This document shows, in pieces, positions 5,809 through 6,061 of a stretch of DNA of 6,061 bases. The position numbers and the translations under genes were made by a program. Every line of letters begins with the position of its first letter. Positions within the stretch are counted from its first letter, which is position 1. The notes beneath the pieces were generated by a model that was given only the letters and a program-made list of their open reading frames with translations, had not been told where the DNA came from and searched no databases. The stretch is from Planctomycetota bacterium (GTDB lineage: Bacteria > Planctomycetota > Phycisphaerae > Tepidisphaerales > Tepidisphaeraceae), in the NCBI GenBank assembly GCA_023417885.1, contig JAEZED010000065.1, positions 1-6,061 of the forward strand, given 5' to 3'.

Positions 5809-6061
5809 ATGAAGGTGGCGCTCGAGTTCGAAGGCCGACGCCTGGCCGAGGCGAAGATCCCGGCGCTCCCGGGGGGACGCCGGGTCCTGCTTCCCGTGCT
5901 GCGCCGTGCCGCCGACGCCCTGCTCGCGGAGGGGGCGAGGCGGCAGGGGGTGGCCCCGACGTGCCGCGCCGGCTGCGCTGCATGCTGTCGACAATTGGTG
6001 CCGCTGGCGTCGGCCGAGGCCGACGATCTGCGCGCGCGGCTCGCGCGGCTTCCGGCCCCGC
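5809..6061 (+). CDS. YkgJ-family cysteine-cluster protein (N-terminal 84 residues, cut by window end)
   Basis: Only the first 84 codons are in the window; the frame is open to the last base, so the C-terminus is missing. Residues 19-30 (ALPGGRRVLLPV) and the helix after them resemble the N-terminal part of longer members of the YkgJ/UPF0153 family. The defining motif C-x3-C-x2-C-C is exact: Cys52, Cys56, Cys59 and Cys60 in CRAGCAACC, followed by the family-typical RQLVPL and an acidic/Leu stretch. The cluster is thought to chelate zinc or an iron-sulfur centre; the cellular role is not settled. The ATG at 5809 gives the expected N-terminus but has no close Shine-Dalgarno (AAGGGG is about 19 nt upstream), so initiation may be leaderless or weak. 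A GTG at 5734 is in frame but lacks support. It is divergent from the exporter operon across 125 nt, so shared regulation is possible but unproven. Confidence 0.85.
   Translation, partial: MKVALEFEGRRLAEAKIPALPGGRRVLLPVLRRAADALLAEGARRQGVAPTCRAGCAACCRQLVPLASAEADDLRARLARLPAP

Noticed and set aside
5671..5994. 107-residue minus-strand open frame at the right edge
   Set aside because: It runs antisense through the YkgJ-type CxxxCxxCC region and the intergenic region, and its translation has no signal or domain.
5796..6061. Plus-strand frame from the ATG at 5796, which has AGGGG 6 nt upstream
   Set aside because: Despite the better-placed ribosome site, the frame encodes Arg/Pro/Gly-rich sequence with no motif, whereas the frame from 5809 carries the YkgJ signature.

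Overview
This very GC-rich window (estimated by eye, not computed) holds one six-gene operon on the minus strand and the start of a divergent plus-strand gene at the right edge. The genes are tightly packed, with good Shine-Dalgarno sites before most starts. The organism is a Gram-negative-type (diderm) bacterium, shown by a membrane-fusion protein and a lipoprotein. The TPWDxCC-type motif in the lipoprotein and the style of the permeases remind me of Planctomycetota or related lineages, but this is from memory and a high-GC proteobacterium is not excluded.

The operon reads from right to left. It begins with a small secreted Cys-rich protein (5683-5306). Next is a 514-residue HlyD/MacA-type membrane-fusion protein (5195-3651), followed by a MacB/LolD-type ATPase (3664-2969) whose start overlaps the fusion-protein gene by 14 nt. 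Two non-identical FtsX/MacB-type permeases follow (2947-1796 and 1761-592). The last gene in view is a Cys-rich lipoprotein (571-23). The first 22 bases hold no recognisable gene, so the operon may continue off the left edge. Bases 5684-5808 separate the operon from a plus-strand YkgJ-family cysteine-cluster gene that is cut by the window end.

The three transporter components make a MacAB-like 'mechanotransmission' exporter. One stand-alone ATPase dimer would drive a probable heterodimer of the two permeases, which would work with a periplasmic adaptor and an outer-membrane TolC-type channel that is not encoded here. Both flanking extracytoplasmic proteins are Cys-rich, one permease has two Cys in its periplasmic domain, and the divergent gene encodes a CxxxCxxCC protein. 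The most interesting reading is therefore an uncharacterised ABC export system connected with metals or thiols. That is an inference: no substrate can be read from the sequence.
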